Shown here one piece after another: positions 18,301 to 27,701 of a DNA stretch of 64,000 nt (its first letter is position 1; each line of letters begins with the position of its first letter). This DNA is from Maribacter sp. (GTDB lineage: Bacteria > Bacteroidota > Bacteroidia > Flavobacteriales > Flavobacteriaceae): positions 245,491-309,490 of the forward strand of contig JAHENB010000001.1 of the NCBI GenBank assembly GCA_024643345.1, read 5' to 3'. The notes under the pieces are model-generated. The model was not told the DNA's origin. It worked only from the letters and a program-made list of their open reading frames with translations, and did not search any database. Both the position numbers and the translations under genes were made by a program.

Positions 18301-18669
18301 CTATATGTTTTTTTCCAGTCCTAAAATTTTCATAAATTCTCGAACCTTATCTTCGGATCGCCCTAAAACGGCGTAATTATCCTTAACAAGAATAGGTCGT
18401 TCTATCAATTTGGGGTTCTTAACCATAAGATTTAGAATCTCTTCACCCGACAACGAACGGTCTCTATAATTTTCCTTCCATAAGGCCTCATTTTTACGGA
18501 CCAGTTTTTCTGGGGTAATGCCCAAACAATCTATTAATTTACCCAATTCATCCTTAGTAGGGATATCCTTTAAGTAATGGATCACTTGTATTTCTTCCTC
18601 TGATCGCTCTATGAGCTTTAAGGCATCCCTCGATTTTTGACATCGAGGATTATGGAATATTTGGATCAT
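18301..18669 (-). CDS. arsC: Arsenate reductase (glutaredoxin-type), ArsC family
   Basis: A thioredoxin-fold protein of 122 aa with the ArsC active site HNPRCQKSR (His6, catalytic Cys10, Arg14), an HX3CX3R arrangement. It would reduce arsenate to arsenite with glutaredoxin or glutathione-like donors in the cytoplasm. The conserved later segment RPILVKDNYAVLGR contains the second arginine of the family. No arsenite pump, ArsR regulator or methyltransferase gene is next to it, so it may be a housekeeping ArsC/YffB/Spx-like member rather than part of a resistance operon. Confidence 0.85.
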   Translation of the reverse strand: MIQIFHNPRCQKSRDALKLIERSEEEIQVIHYLKDIPTKDELGKLIDCLGITPEKLVRKNEALWKENYRDRSLSGEEILNLMVKNPKLIERPILVKDNYAVLGRSEDKVREFMKILGLEKNI

Positions 18670-18864
18670 TTTATTGGGTTTGGATGTACTTTCTTTATTT
18701 TTTTTGGAGCTGTGTCTTTATTGTCAAAGAAACACTGAAATTTTCCTATCGCTTTCACTTTTTGATCTGTTTAAGCGCAGTTTTGGGGATGCCATTTCAT
18801 AAGTTTAAAGAAATGCCCAAAAGGAAAACAAAGTTATCCTTCTACATTAGAACTTATGGGACAA

Positions 18865-19966
18865 CTAGCTTTCTTCTTCTTTTTGGCCAGTCATCATTAA
18901 AAAGGCCTTTAAAAAGTTATTGATGTCCCCATCCATTACGGCTTCCACATTGCTCGTTTCTTCTCCAGTGCGGACATCCTTGATCAATTTATAGGGCTGC
19001 ATGGTATAATTGCGTATTTGCGATCCCCATTCTATTTTCATCTTCGACGATTCAATTTCCTTGCGGGCTTCCATCTTCTTGCGAAGTTCAATTTCATATA
19101 ATTGAGATTTCAGCATTTTTAGGGCCGTCGCCCGATTGTCGTGTTGGCTTCTTGAATCGGAACATGAAATTTGGATTCCTGAAGGTTTGTGGTGCAATTG
19201 CACTTTGGTTTCCACTTTGTTTACATTTTGGCCTCCAGCTCCGCTTGAACGGGCAGTGGTAATCTCTATGTCGGCCGGGTTGACCTCAATTTCTATCCTG
19301 TCATCCACTAACGGATAAACATAGACCGAGGCAAATGAAGTATGTCGCTTGGCATTACTGTCGAAAGGGGAAATGCGAACCAAACGATGTACCCCGTTCT
19401 CGCCTTTTAACCATCCAAAAGCATAGTCGCCATCGATTTCCAGGGTTACGGTCTTAATACCGGCAACATCTCCTTCCTGATAGTTGAGCTCTTTAACCGA
19501 AAAACCATTTTTCTCGCTCCACATGATGTACATACGCATCAACATTGAGGCCCAATCACAGCTTTCCGTACCGCCTGCACCCGCAGTAATTTGAATGACT
19601 GCCGAGAGTTCATCCCCTTCCTCCGATAGCATGTTTTGGAATTCGAGATTTTCGATCGCCTTTTCTGCACGATCATATTGGGCCATAACCTCGTCATCGG
19701 AAACTTCACCTTCTTTGCTGAATTCCATCAAAACCTCAAGGTCGGCCACTAAAATGTTTGCTTCCTCGTATTGGTCTACCCATTTTTTTTTCGATTGGAT
19801 AAAACGCATCTGCTCCTGTGCCTCTTGTGGATTGTCCCAAAATCCCGGATCCAGCGTTTTTTCCTGCTCGTTTTCTATTTCGATCAACTTGGCATCTATG
19901 TCAAAGATACCTCCTTAACGCACCAAGACGCTCAATAAGACCCTTAGATCGATCTATTGTCACCAT
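18865..19966 (-). CDS. prfB: Peptide chain release factor 2, with programmed +1 frameshift
   Basis: Terminates translation at UGA and UAA. The gene is read in two frames on the minus strand: codons 1-21 from ATG at 19966 to CTT ending at 19904, an in-frame TGA (19903-19901), then the main frame from GAC at 19902 down to the stop at 18865, giving 366 aa, the normal RF2 length. The junction reads AGGAGGTATCTTTGAC, the classic RF2 autoregulatory site: an internal Shine-Dalgarno followed by the CTT-TGA-C slip. The peptide-release motif [14 protein letters not shown] and the stop-codon-reading SPF tripeptide ([15 protein letters not shown]) are intact. Without the shift the frame would appear to begin only at a TTG (19887). 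Confidence 0.97.
19900..19916 (-). promoter_or_regulatory. prfB programmed +1 frameshift site
   Basis: Minus strand AAGGAGGTATCTTTGAC: SD-like AGGAGG, 3-nt spacing to CTT, in-frame TGA stop and following C. RF2 shortage slows termination at TGA and lets the ribosome slip +1 on CTT-T, making more RF2. Confidence 0.95.
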
Positions 19967-20033
19967 AACCTAATCTTTAATTTGGCGTAAAAATAGCATT
20001 CTTTTATAGTTTTAAAGAGGCTTTCGATAAAGT

Positions 20034-20891
20034 TTATTGCTGTAGCTGGCCCAAAACCTGAACAGTATGTCGGGTTTCGTTGCTGCCCTTGGAAAACACC
20101 ACACCTTTAAGTGGGGCGCAATCCTTGTAGTCTTTGCCATGACTCACCTTAATATGATTGGTTCCGGCAAGGATATCATTGGTCGGATCAAAGCCTAGCC
20201 ATCCCACAAAAGGAACGAATGCCTCGACCCAGGCATGCATCTGCGAATCTCCGAAATAGCCATTGCCCTGATGCAAAAAGCCGGAAACATATCTTGCAGG
20301 AATCCCATTAAGTCTTGCGATGGCGCAAAATAGATGCGCAAAATCCTGACAAACCCCATGTCGCTTTTCTATAATTTCATTGACCGTGGTGTTCACATCG
20401 GTTACCCCGGTTTTAAAATAGATCTTTAAATAAGTCCAATGGTTCAATTCCTGAAGATTTTCAAAAATTGTAATGCGCGAATCGAAGCGAAATATTTCTT
20501 GATATTTACTTGGCATAGCGGTATAGGGCGTAGGGGATAGAAATGATTCAAAATCTACCTTAAAGTCCAGTTCCTCTATTTTCCTAAATGCCTCTGCAGT
20601 ATTTGAATGGGATTTAAAATCGTATGGATTCACCTCCTTTTTAATCAATTTGAAGGAAGCCTCAAAAGAGATTTCCTTGAATTGTTGTTTAGGGTGTATC
20701 CTAATGGTCGGAAAACCGTAACCATTGATTGAAAATTGATTGACAGCGTTGATCGAATTGCTGAATTCAACACTAACAAATTTCTGTGTGGCATTGGTCT
20801 CCGGGATAATCAAAAACTGCCAATCGGCCTTATGGACCCAATGTTCATAGCTGTTTTCGGCGGTATAGTGAATTGAATATGCTAACGACAT
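20034..20891 (-). CDS. Transglutaminase-family protein (third gene of the ATP-grasp / alpha-E operon)
   Basis: N-terminal beta-strand domain typical of bacterial transglutaminases, then the papain-like core with the triad Cys in HGVCQDFAHLFCAIARLNG, His in DSQMHAWVEAFVP and Asp in GWLGFDPTNDI. Its length (285 aa) is normal. Related proteins act as peptidases, amidases or cross-linking enzymes. The two upstream genes encode an alpha-E protein and a circularly permuted ATP-grasp ligase. This three-gene set recurs in many bacteria and is thought to make and trim a peptide or amide product, with the transglutaminase as hydrolase; that role is inferred from context. Confidence 0.9.
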   Translation of the reverse strand: MSLAYSIHYTAENSYEHWVHKADWQFLIIPETNATQKFVSVEFSNSINAVNQFSINGYGFPTIRIHPKQQFKEISFEASFKLIKKEVNPYDFKSHSNTAEAFRKIEELDFKVDFESFLSPTPYTAMPSKYQEIFRFDSRITIFENLQELNHWTYLKIYFKTGVTDVNTTVNEIIEKRHGVCQDFAHLFCAIARLNGIPARYVSGFLHQGNGYFGDSQMHAWVEAFVPFVGWLGFDPTNDILAGTNHIKVSHGKDYKDCAPLKGVVFSKGSNETRHTVQVLGQLQQ

Positions 20892-20921
20892 AATATGCTA
20901 AGATACGCTATTGCCTTAACG

Positions 20922-21869
20922 CTAATAGTCGAAAAACTCCTTTTCCATTTTTCGACTGATCTCGGACAGCCTATTGAGGATGTCGTCTATGAAATTTTGG
21001 ATATCCCCTTCTATTTCTTCGATAAACTTGTATTGGTATTCTGCCCTTACCTTACCTACCAAAAAAGCAGTTGAATGCTTATTATATCGTTTGTTTGGGT
21101 CCAAAACCTGAATATGGTCATATACCTGGTTTAAACTGTTCATGATCGATCTTGGACAGTTGGGATTGAGGATCAAAAATTCCAAGGTTGAAATACTGGT
21201 GGGTTTCTTTTTATAATACCTGCGCATCATGTCATAGGATTCAGCGCATTTCAAAAGGGTGGTCCATTCAAAGCTATTCCCAAATTTGTCACCATAACTC
21301 CCCTGTGCATTCAAGGCATCATGGTATTTCGCATTGATCATCCTGATCACTTGGGTGGCCCTTTCCATATTAATGCCCATCATGATGATGGCATAAATTT
21401 CGTCGTGCAATAAGGTACCTCTGATTTTGCCCCTTAGTATGGACGACATTTCGGTAACGTTCACGGTAAAATCGTGCAAACCATTTTTAACAAACACTTC
21501 GGTAGGGTAATTCAATACAAAATGGTAAAATTTGTTGATCGATTCATAAAGTTCGGTAGAGATCAGGTCCCTGGCACTATTTGCATTTTCCCGGGCATAT
21601 TTGACATTGTTGATGATGGAGAAAGGAAATTGGGGATCCAAGCCAATTTTATATAGCACCGATTCTTCGAGGAGAACTTCTGAAGGATCTTTAACAGGGT
21701 CACCGACCATAAACAACATTGACTGTAAGACGAACTGCCTTGATTGCGATAGCTCATTGGGAGCGTCCAAGGACGAAAAATAATTGACGTTCAAGTATCG
21801 GGCGGTATGTTCTGAGCGTTCTATATAACGGCCCATCCAAAAAAGGTTGTTGGCTACTCTTGCAAGCAT
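20922..21869 (-). CDS. Alpha-E domain protein (DUF403)
   Basis: An all-helical 315-aa protein beginning MLARVANNLFWMGRYIERSE, the hallmark start of the alpha-E family, where conserved Arg and Glu residues line a helical bundle. Other conserved segments are SMLFMVGDP, INMERATQVIRMIN and LILNPNCPRSIMNSL. The biochemical role of the family is unknown; it always travels with the ATP-grasp partner encoded here 7 nt upstream. No membrane segment or signal peptide. Confidence 0.92.
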   Translation of the reverse strand: MLARVANNLFWMGRYIERSEHTARYLNVNYFSSLDAPNELSQSRQFVLQSMLFMVGDPVKDPSEVLLEESVLYKIGLDPQFPFSIINNVKYARENANSARDLISTELYESINKFYHFVLNYPTEVFVKNGLHDFTVNVTEMSSILRGKIRGTLLHDEIYAIIMMGINMERATQVIRMINAKYHDALNAQGSYGDKFGNSFEWTTLLKCAESYDMMRRYYKKKPTSISTLEFLILNPNCPRSIMNSLNQVYDHIQVLDPNKRYNKHSTAFLVGKVRAEYQYKFIEEIEGDIQNFIDDILNRLSEISRKMEKEFFDY

Positions 21870-21876
21870 AGATCGG

Positions 21877-23340
21877 TTATTTTTTTAACACCCAAGTGTC
21901 TTTTGACCCGCCCCCTTGGGACGAATTTACGATTAGATTTCCTTTTTGTAGCGCCACTCTGGTAAGCCCTCCTTTGAGCACGAACTCTCGGTCTTTCCCC
22001 AAAACGGTAAAGGTCCTTAAGTCAACATGCCGTTGCTCGAAAGACTCGGTATCCTCAATATAAGTAGGGTGTACCGATAGCGACATAATAGGCTGGGCAA
22101 CATACTTTCTGGGATGATCTTTTATCTGTGCCTTCACCGTCTCAATTTCTTGCTTAGTCAGCCTGTTACCGATGGAGATGCCATAACCGCCCGCTTCATC
22201 AACGGGCTTGACGACCAATTCGTGCACATGGTCTAAAACATATTTTAATTCGTCGGGCCTGCTGCAGTGGTAGGTGTGCACATTGTTCAGTATAGGTTCC
22301 TCGTCTAAGTAGTACTTGATGATCTGGGGCATATACGTATAAACCGCTTTGTCATCTGCAACCCCTGTTCCGGGTGCATTGGCCAAGGTCACGTTTCCTT
22401 TTTTGTACGCGGCGAACAGGCCGGGTACGCCCAAACTTGAATCGGGTTTGAATTCCAACGGATCGATGAACAGGTCATCAATACGTCTGTAGATTACATC
22501 CACCTTTTCCGCCCCTTTGATGGTCTTCATATATACGAAGTCATTTTCAACAAAAAGATCTCGGCCCTCGACCAATTCCACGCCCATGGTTTTGGCCAGA
22601 TAGGAGTGCTCATAAAAGGCCGAATTGAACATTCCCGGGGTAATCACCACGCAATTGGGCACATCAACACCTTTGGGCTTCACCGTTTCGAGGAGGTCCA
22701 AAAGATTTTCGGCATAGTTGGTGACCGTATAGGTTTGGTAGTGGTTGAAGACGCCGAAAAGCGCTCTTTTTAAAGCGGTACGGTTACAAATGACATAACT
22801 TACCCCTGACGGACAGCGTATATTGTCTTCCAACACATAATATTTGCCGTCCTTGTGTTTAATGACATCGGTGCCCGAAATGTGGTTGTAAATACCCCCG
22901 GGAGGGTCGATTCCGATCATCTGATGCAGATAATTGGCCGAGGAATTGATCAACTCCATCGGAACGATTCCTTGACGGATAATTCTTTTATCATGATAAA
23001 TATCCCAAAGGAATAGATTAAGGGCCTTGCTTCGCTGGATAGCCCCCCGTTCTATTATGTCCCATTCCTCTGAATCGATGATTCTTGGAAAAAGATCGAA
23101 TGGAAAAATCTTTTCCTGGTTCTCTTTTCCACCATACACCTGAAAAGTTATACCTTGGTTAAAAAAGGAAGATTTGGCCTTCTCGTTCAGTTTTACATAG
23201 TCCTTTATGGAATGTGCCCCGTATAAATCAAAAAGTTTCTGGTAAACCGCTTTAACATCTCCTTTTTTGTCAAAAATTTCGTCAAATAACGAGGGGTTCC
23301 TTAGGTATGACGAAAATATCTGGTTTTCCAATTTTTGCAT
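21877..23340 (-). CDS. Circularly permuted type 2 ATP-grasp protein (DUF404/DUF407)
   Basis: First gene of the three-gene operon. An ATP-grasp ligase-like protein in which the order of core elements is permuted; visible conserved parts are RPRIIDSEEWDIIERGAIQR-like (about 85-105), DPPGGIYNHISGTDVIKHKDG, LEDNIRCPSGVSYV (metal/ATP region), VYRRIDDLFIDPLEF, NAPGTGVADDKAVYTYMP and VVKPVDEAGGYGISIG. The family is predicted to form an amide or peptide bond using ATP. I prefer the ATG at 23340 (MQKLEN...), 487 aa. An in-frame ATG at 23382 adds 14 residues but sits inside a 6-bp inverted repeat (23377-23390) and looks like untranslated leader. Confidence 0.9.
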   Translation of the reverse strand: MQKLENQIFSSYLRNPSLFDEIFDKKGDVKAVYQKLFDLYGAHSIKDYVKLNEKAKSSFFNQGITFQVYGGKENQEKIFPFDLFPRIIDSEEWDIIERGAIQRSKALNLFLWDIYHDKRIIRQGIVPMELINSSANYLHQMIGIDPPGGIYNHISGTDVIKHKDGKYYVLEDNIRCPSGVSYVICNRTALKRALFGVFNHYQTYTVTNYAENLLDLLETVKPKGVDVPNCVVITPGMFNSAFYEHSYLAKTMGVELVEGRDLFVENDFVYMKTIKGAEKVDVIYRRIDDLFIDPLEFKPDSSLGVPGLFAAYKKGNVTLANAPGTGVADDKAVYTYMPQIIKYYLDEEPILNNVHTYHCSRPDELKYVLDHVHELVVKPVDEAGGYGISIGNRLTKQEIETVKAQIKDHPRKYVAQPIMSLSVHPTYIEDTESFEQRHVDLRTFTVLGKDREFVLKGGLTRVALQKGNLIVNSSQGGGSKDTWVLKK

Positions 23341-23536
23341 GCCCTTTTCTTTAAGGGAAAAGATAATCGATTTTAGCAGCATTTATGCTGGAAATTCCTC
23401 AAAAAAAAAGAGCGTAATTACAAAATCCTTAATAATTCAATGCATTTCCTGCCAATTCAGTTTTTCCTTTGAAAAATGGAATAGAGATTTCAGATTGTGC
23501 ATTTTTGTCTAAATTTAGCACCTATTAAAAATCCAT

Positions 23537-25936
23537 ATGAAAAAGACCCAACTGTTGTTCCTTTCGTTGTTCATGATGCAAATAATCAATAGCCAGTTTG
23601 CCGAAAAAAGCAAAGACTATAAGAAGTTCGAGGGCTTGTTCAATTATTATTACGACGCCAAGACCGACAAAATATTTATGGAAGTGCCACAGCTCGAAAA
23701 GGAATTTCTATATGTTTATTCTTTAAGCAGCGGTATTGGGAGCAATGATTTAGGTTTAGACAGAGGACAACTTGGAAATGAGCAAGTTGTGTTTTTTAAA
23801 AGAGCAGGAAATAAGGTGCTGTTGGTGCAGCCCAATCTTAAATTTAGGGCCTTGACGGAAAATGAATTGGAAAAAAAATCAGTAGAACAGGCCTTTGCCA
23901 AATCGGTACTTTTCGGCTTTAAGATCGAGGATGAAAGCAACGGTAAATTGGTGATTGACCTTACCGATTTTTTAATGCAGGATGTACACGGCGTAATACA
24001 GCGATTAAAAACGGCCGAACAGGGAACCTATAGCTTAGACAAGGATAGAAGCGCCATGGCGATGGAACGTACCAAAGCATTTCCCAAGAACATTGAGTTC
24101 GACGTTACCCTGACTTTCAAAGGGGAAGCCAAGGGCAGCTATATTCGATCTGTGACCCCAAATCCCGATTTGTTAACGGTGGCCCAGCACCATTCTTTTA
24201 TTGAACTTCCCGATGATGGTTATCAAAAAAGAGATTTCGATCCCAGGAGCGGTTCCAATCCTTTCTCCTATTACGACTATTCCACCCCAGTTCAGGAACC
24301 TATTTTGAAACAATTCGTTACCCGACACCGTTTGCAAAAAAAAGACCCTACTGCCGCGGTAAGCGAGGCGGTAAAACCCATCATATATTATTTGGACAAC
24401 GGTACCCCGGAGCCGGTAAGATCTGCACTTCTCGAGGGTGGCAAATGGTGGAACCAGGCTTTTGAAGCCATAGGGTACAAAGATGCATTTCAATTAAAAA
24501 TGTTGCCCGATGATGCCGATCCACTCGATGTGCGTTATAATGTGATCCAGTGGGTGCATCGATCGACTAGGGGCTGGAGTTATGGCAGCAGTATTACCGA
24601 TCCGAGAACAGGGGAAATCATGAAGGGCCATGTAAGCCTGGGAAGTTTGCGCATTCGACAAGACTTTTTGATAGCGCAGGCACTCATGGATAGGCCGTTC
24701 GCAGACCGCGATGATAACTATGAAGTCATGCTTTCCATGGCTTTGGCCCGAATAAGACAACTCTCGGCGCATGAAATAGGCCATACCTTGGGGTTTGCAC
24801 ATAATTACGCGGCAAGCACCAACAATAGGGCGTCGGTAATGGATTATCCGCATCCGCAATTTCATTTGGTCGATGGTAAAATTGATTTTTCCGATGCGTA
24901 TGCGACTGGCATAGGGGCTTGGGACAAGGTAACCGTGGCATATTCTTACGCAGATTTTCCGGAAGGAACCGGAGAAAAGCAGGCCCTAAACAACATTCTG
25001 GAGGAGTCCAGCAAAGCCGGACTTCGTTACATAACGGACCAGGATGCCCGACCTATGGGCGGCGCCCACGTTTACGCTCATTTATGGGACAATGGGAAGA
25101 ACGTGAGCAACGAGTTGGATGAAGTGTTGAAAATCCGTGAAGTGGCCATCAATAATTTTTCGATAGACAACATTCGAAAAAATGAGGCCAATGCGGTGCT
25201 GGAGGATGTTTTTGCGCCGCTCTACTTTTTTCATCGCTATCAAACCGAAGCCGTAGCCAAGGTGGTGGGAGGATTGGATTACAACTATGCCGTCAAGGGC
25301 GATGGCCAGTTTACGGTTAAAACCGTGGATAAAAATATACAAAAGCAGGCTTTGAGCAGCATTTTAAAAACATTGGATGCCTCCCAAATAGCCATTCCCA
25401 AGGAAAAGCTTGGCTTGTTCCCCCCGCGTGCCATCGGATATAACCGCACACGGGAATCGTTAAAGGGCAGAACAGGGGTATCCTTCGATGCTCTGGCAGC
25501 AGCGGAAACGGCAGCAGATATGACCCTGGAGCTGTTGCTGCATCCGGAGCGGGCCTCAAGGCTCATCCAACAGAAAGCCTTGGATAATGGCAATATAGGA
25601 TTGGAGGAAGTTTTAGAGGCGGTGATCTCAAATACCCTTGACAAAAAACACAAGGACACTTATTTGAACGAGGTGCAACAAAACATTAATTTCCGGGTGC
25701 TCTATCATTTGATGAACTTGGCAGCCAATGAAAAGGTACATCCGCAGGTAAATGCCATAGCCAATATGAAGATAAGATCGCTAAGTGCCAAATATTCAAC
25801 TTCGTTAGACAACACCAATGCAATGGAAATGATGCGGCGCATAGATGATTTTTATAAGCATCCCGATCAATTTAAGGTGATTCCAACCCCTACCATCCCG
25901 GATGGTTCCCCCATAGGTATGGATTGCGCAGATTAA
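23537..25936 (+). CDS. Secreted zinc-dependent metalloprotease (DUF5117/DUF4953 type)
   Basis: Signal peptide (about 1-20), DUF5117-like N-terminal region (ERTKAFPKNIEFDVTLTF, LLTVAQHHSFIELPDDGY), then a metzincin-like catalytic domain with HEIGHTLGFAHNY (zinc ligands the three His; Glu as base) near residue 412, and a helical C-terminal part. Its 799 aa is normal for the family. The protein would cleave peptides or proteins in the periplasm or outside; natural substrate unknown. The upstream space has an AT-rich candidate promoter (TAAATTTA), not a perfect consensus. It stands alone and is followed by the aldolase gene 68 nt later. Confidence 0.9.
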   Translation: MKKTQLLFLSLFMMQIINSQFAEKSKDYKKFEGLFNYYYDAKTDKIFMEVPQLEKEFLYVYSLSSGIGSNDLGLDRGQLGNEQVVFFKRAGNKVLLVQPNLKFRALTENELEKKSVEQAFAKSVLFGFKIEDESNGKLVIDLTDFLMQDVHGVIQRLKTAEQGTYSLDKDRSAMAMERTKAFPKNIEFDVTLTFKGEAKGSYIRSVTPNPDLLTVAQHHSFIELPDDGYQKRDFDPRSGSNPFSYYDYSTPVQEPILKQFVTRHRLQKKDPTAAVSEAVKPIIYYLDNGTPEPVRSALLEGGKWWNQAFEAIGYKDAFQLKMLPDDADPLDVRYNVIQWVHRSTRGWSYGSSITDPRTGEIMKGHVSLGSLRIRQDFLIAQALMDRPFADRDDNYEVMLSMALARIRQLSAHEIGHTLGFAHNYAASTNNRASVMDYPHPQFHLVDGKIDFSDAYATGIGAWDKVTVAYSYADFPEGTGEKQALNNILEESSKAGLRYITDQDARPMGGAHVYAHLWDNGKNVSNELDEVLKIREVAINNFSIDNIRKNEANAVLEDVFAPLYFFHRYQTEAVAKVVGGLDYNYAVKGDGQFTVKTVDKNIQKQALSSILKTLDASQIAIPKEKLGLFPPRAIGYNRTRESLKGRTGVSFDALAAAETAADMTLELLLHPERASRLIQQKALDNGNIGLEEVLEAVISNTLDKKHKDTYLNEVQQNINFRVLYHLMNLAANEKVHPQVNAIANMKIRSLSAKYSTSLDNTNAMEMMRRIDDFYKHPDQFKVIPTPTIPDGSPIGMDCAD

Positions 25937-26004
25937 TGGGTTGATTTAATATTTTAAGTTTTGCCAATACCAACATTGAACACTTTTAACAAATCAGCGA
26001 CATC

Positions 26005-27027
26005 TTGAAAATAAACCTAATTAGTGATACGGTCACCCAGCCAACAAAGGGTATGCTCAATGCGATGATGACGGCCAAGGTGGGCGACGACGTTTTTAAG
26101 GCAGATCCCAGCGTGAACGCATTGGAGGATAAGGTCGCCGCATTATTCGGTATGCAGGCAGCCCTGTTCTTTCCTTCGGGTACCATGACCAACCAAACCG
26201 CGATTAAACTGCACACCCAGCCGGGCGATCAACTCATCTGTGATAAATACGCCCACGTATACAATTATGAGGGGGGCGGGGTCAGTTTCAATAGTGGCGT
26301 TTCCTGCAAATTGGTCGATGGATTCCGTGGCATGATGACCGCACAACAGGTTGAAGCTGCCATCAATCCGCCCGATTTTTACCATAGTCCCTTAACCAGC
26401 TTGGTTTGTATTGAGAACACGACCAATAAGGGCGGTGGCGCCTGCTGGGATTTAGAGGAATTAAAACGGATCCGCGCGGTTTGCAAAAAGCATGGGTTGG
26501 CCTATCATCTTGATGGCGCCCGTTTATGGAATGCTATGGTGGCAAAAAAGGAATCTCCAAAAATCTATGGCGAAATGTTTGACAGCATCAGCGTTTGTCT
26601 CAGCAAAGGTTTGGGATGCCCCGTGGGGTCTGTCCTGGTGGGCAGCGAACCCATTATCAACCGTGCCTTGCGAATAAGAAAAGTATTGGGAGGGGGCATG
26701 CGCCAGGCTGGATTTATGGCCGCGGCCGGAATTTATGCTTTGGACCATCAATACAACAGATTGGCTGAAGATCACCAAAGGGCCAGGGAAATTGGCGAAG
26801 TGTTGCAAGGTTTGAGCTATATCAGAAAGGTGGAACCGATTGAAACGAATATCATCATTTTTGAACTCGATGAAGATTCCATGCCATCACAAGTTTTTTT
26901 GGAAAAATTACAGCAGAAAGATGTGCAGATCATTGGAATGGGACAAGGGAAGTTGCGCATTGTTACCCACTTGGATTATACCGATAGCCACCATAATACT
27001 TTTCTGAAAATCCTTAAAAAACTATAA
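26005..27027 (+). CDS. ltaE: Low-specificity L-threonine aldolase (beta-eliminating-lyase family)
   Basis: PLP-dependent cleavage of L-threonine or L-allo-threonine to glycine and acetaldehyde, cytoplasmic. The PLP lysine is in VCLSKGLGCPVGSVL (about residue 200), preceded by LHLDGARLWNA-type sequence (YHLDGARLW), which binds the cofactor through Asp. The 340-aa length fits. The likely start is a TTG at 26005 (second residue Lys, KINLISDTVTQPT), since no ATG lies upstream in frame and the family's N-terminal DTVTxP motif begins immediately. Its stop codon overlaps the end of the convergent DUF1508 gene by 6 nt. Confidence 0.9.
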   Translation: MKINLISDTVTQPTKGMLNAMMTAKVGDDVFKADPSVNALEDKVAALFGMQAALFFPSGTMTNQTAIKLHTQPGDQLICDKYAHVYNYEGGGVSFNSGVSCKLVDGFRGMMTAQQVEAAINPPDFYHSPLTSLVCIENTTNKGGGACWDLEELKRIRAVCKKHGLAYHLDGARLWNAMVAKKESPKIYGEMFDSISVCLSKGLGCPVGSVLVGSEPIINRALRIRKVLGGGMRQAGFMAAAGIYALDHQYNRLAEDHQRAREIGEVLQGLSYIRKVEPIETNIIIFELDEDSMPSQVFLEKLQQKDVQIIGMGQGKLRIVTHLDYTDSHHNTFLKILKKL

Positions 27028-27348
27028 GTTGCCAATCGAATTGGAAATTGAGACTATCCTATTTTTGACCATTTGGATACCGTTTTCCATACCGGCCTCA
27101 GAGGCAAATAAGGTACTTTGCCCTATGATATGTCCTTTCGAATTTTTAAGGTTAAAGAGAAATTTGCCCTCATAATCTGTTTTGCGCTCGAAAACAGCGC
27201 TTTTGTGTATCAGCGGCAATAATTCCGCAACGGTTTTTGTTGCTTCTTCTTTGTTTTGGAAGGGCACACTACGAAGAATTGTGCCGCCATTTGCATTTTT
27301 CAGTCTAAAGCGATATCGGTCATCAGCCTCTTTCCTAATTTCAATCAT
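27022..27348 (-). CDS. Double DUF1508 (YegP-like) protein
   Basis: Two tandem DUF1508 repeats, about residues 5-45 (YRFRLKNANGGTILRS) and 55-100 (FLFNLKNSKGHIIGQS), each a short beta-beta-alpha unit of the YegP type. The ATG at 27348 is chosen because it starts the first repeat directly (MIEIRKEADD); the open frame extends 11 codons further upstream through a TTT-rich leader. Function is unknown; no catalytic residues are apparent. Convergent with ltaE. Confidence 0.8.
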   Translation of the reverse strand: MIEIRKEADDRYRFRLKNANGGTILRSVPFQNKEEATKTVAELLPLIHKSAVFERKTDYEGKFLFNLKNSKGHIIGQSTLFASEAGMENGIQMVKNRIVSISNSIGNL

Positions 27349-27381
27349 AATCAAATCTTTTTTTAAAGATAGACACACCAA

Positions 27382-27701
27382 AATACTTTTTATATTAAAA
27401 AACGTTAACTTTTTACGATAAACACAGATAATAAAGGGTAATTCGCCCCATTATTATAAATAAACATAGAAAAAAACATTTTTTTTGAGGTTATCATAAA
27501 GCAGATTTAAACTTCTTCATTATATTAGCGTGTTCTTTTATTGATTTGGTCATTACTGCCAATCTAATAAGGGTTCAATTAAAAGTAACGATTAACTAAC
27601 CAACCAAAAAAGGGCTTTCCAAAATGGAAAGCCCTTTTTATTTATATCTTTTTGAATGCTATGTTTTTTTTGCGCCCAAGGGCACATCGCATTGATTAGG
27701 C
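27382..27701. other. Intergenic stretch with an orphan-looking terminator
   Basis: About 350 nt lie between the DUF1508 start (27348) and the end of ybaB (27702). No frame of convincing length is present. It is very AT-rich to 27530 and holds the 12-mer AACTAACCAACC (27594-27605) immediately before a strong hairpin. A small RNA transcribed rightward and ending at this hairpin is possible but no consensus promoter is seen. Confidence 0.5.
27607..27639. terminator. Intrinsic terminator, bidirectional
   Basis: 14-bp stem (AAAAAGGGCTTTCC with its complement), 5-nt AAAAT loop, T-runs on both strands. It lies 63 nt beyond the end of ybaB on the minus strand, its most likely client; the plus-strand side has no obvious gene. 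Confidence 0.85.

Noticed and set aside
18684..18923. 79-codon frame between arsC and prfB
   Set aside because: It overlaps the end of prfB on the other strand and has no recognisable features; the gap holds nothing supportable.
23377..23390. CAGCAT/ATGCTG inverted repeat around the upstream ATG of the ATP-grasp gene
   Set aside because: Only six pairs with a 2-nt gap, too tight for a stable hairpin; used only as weak support for the downstream start.
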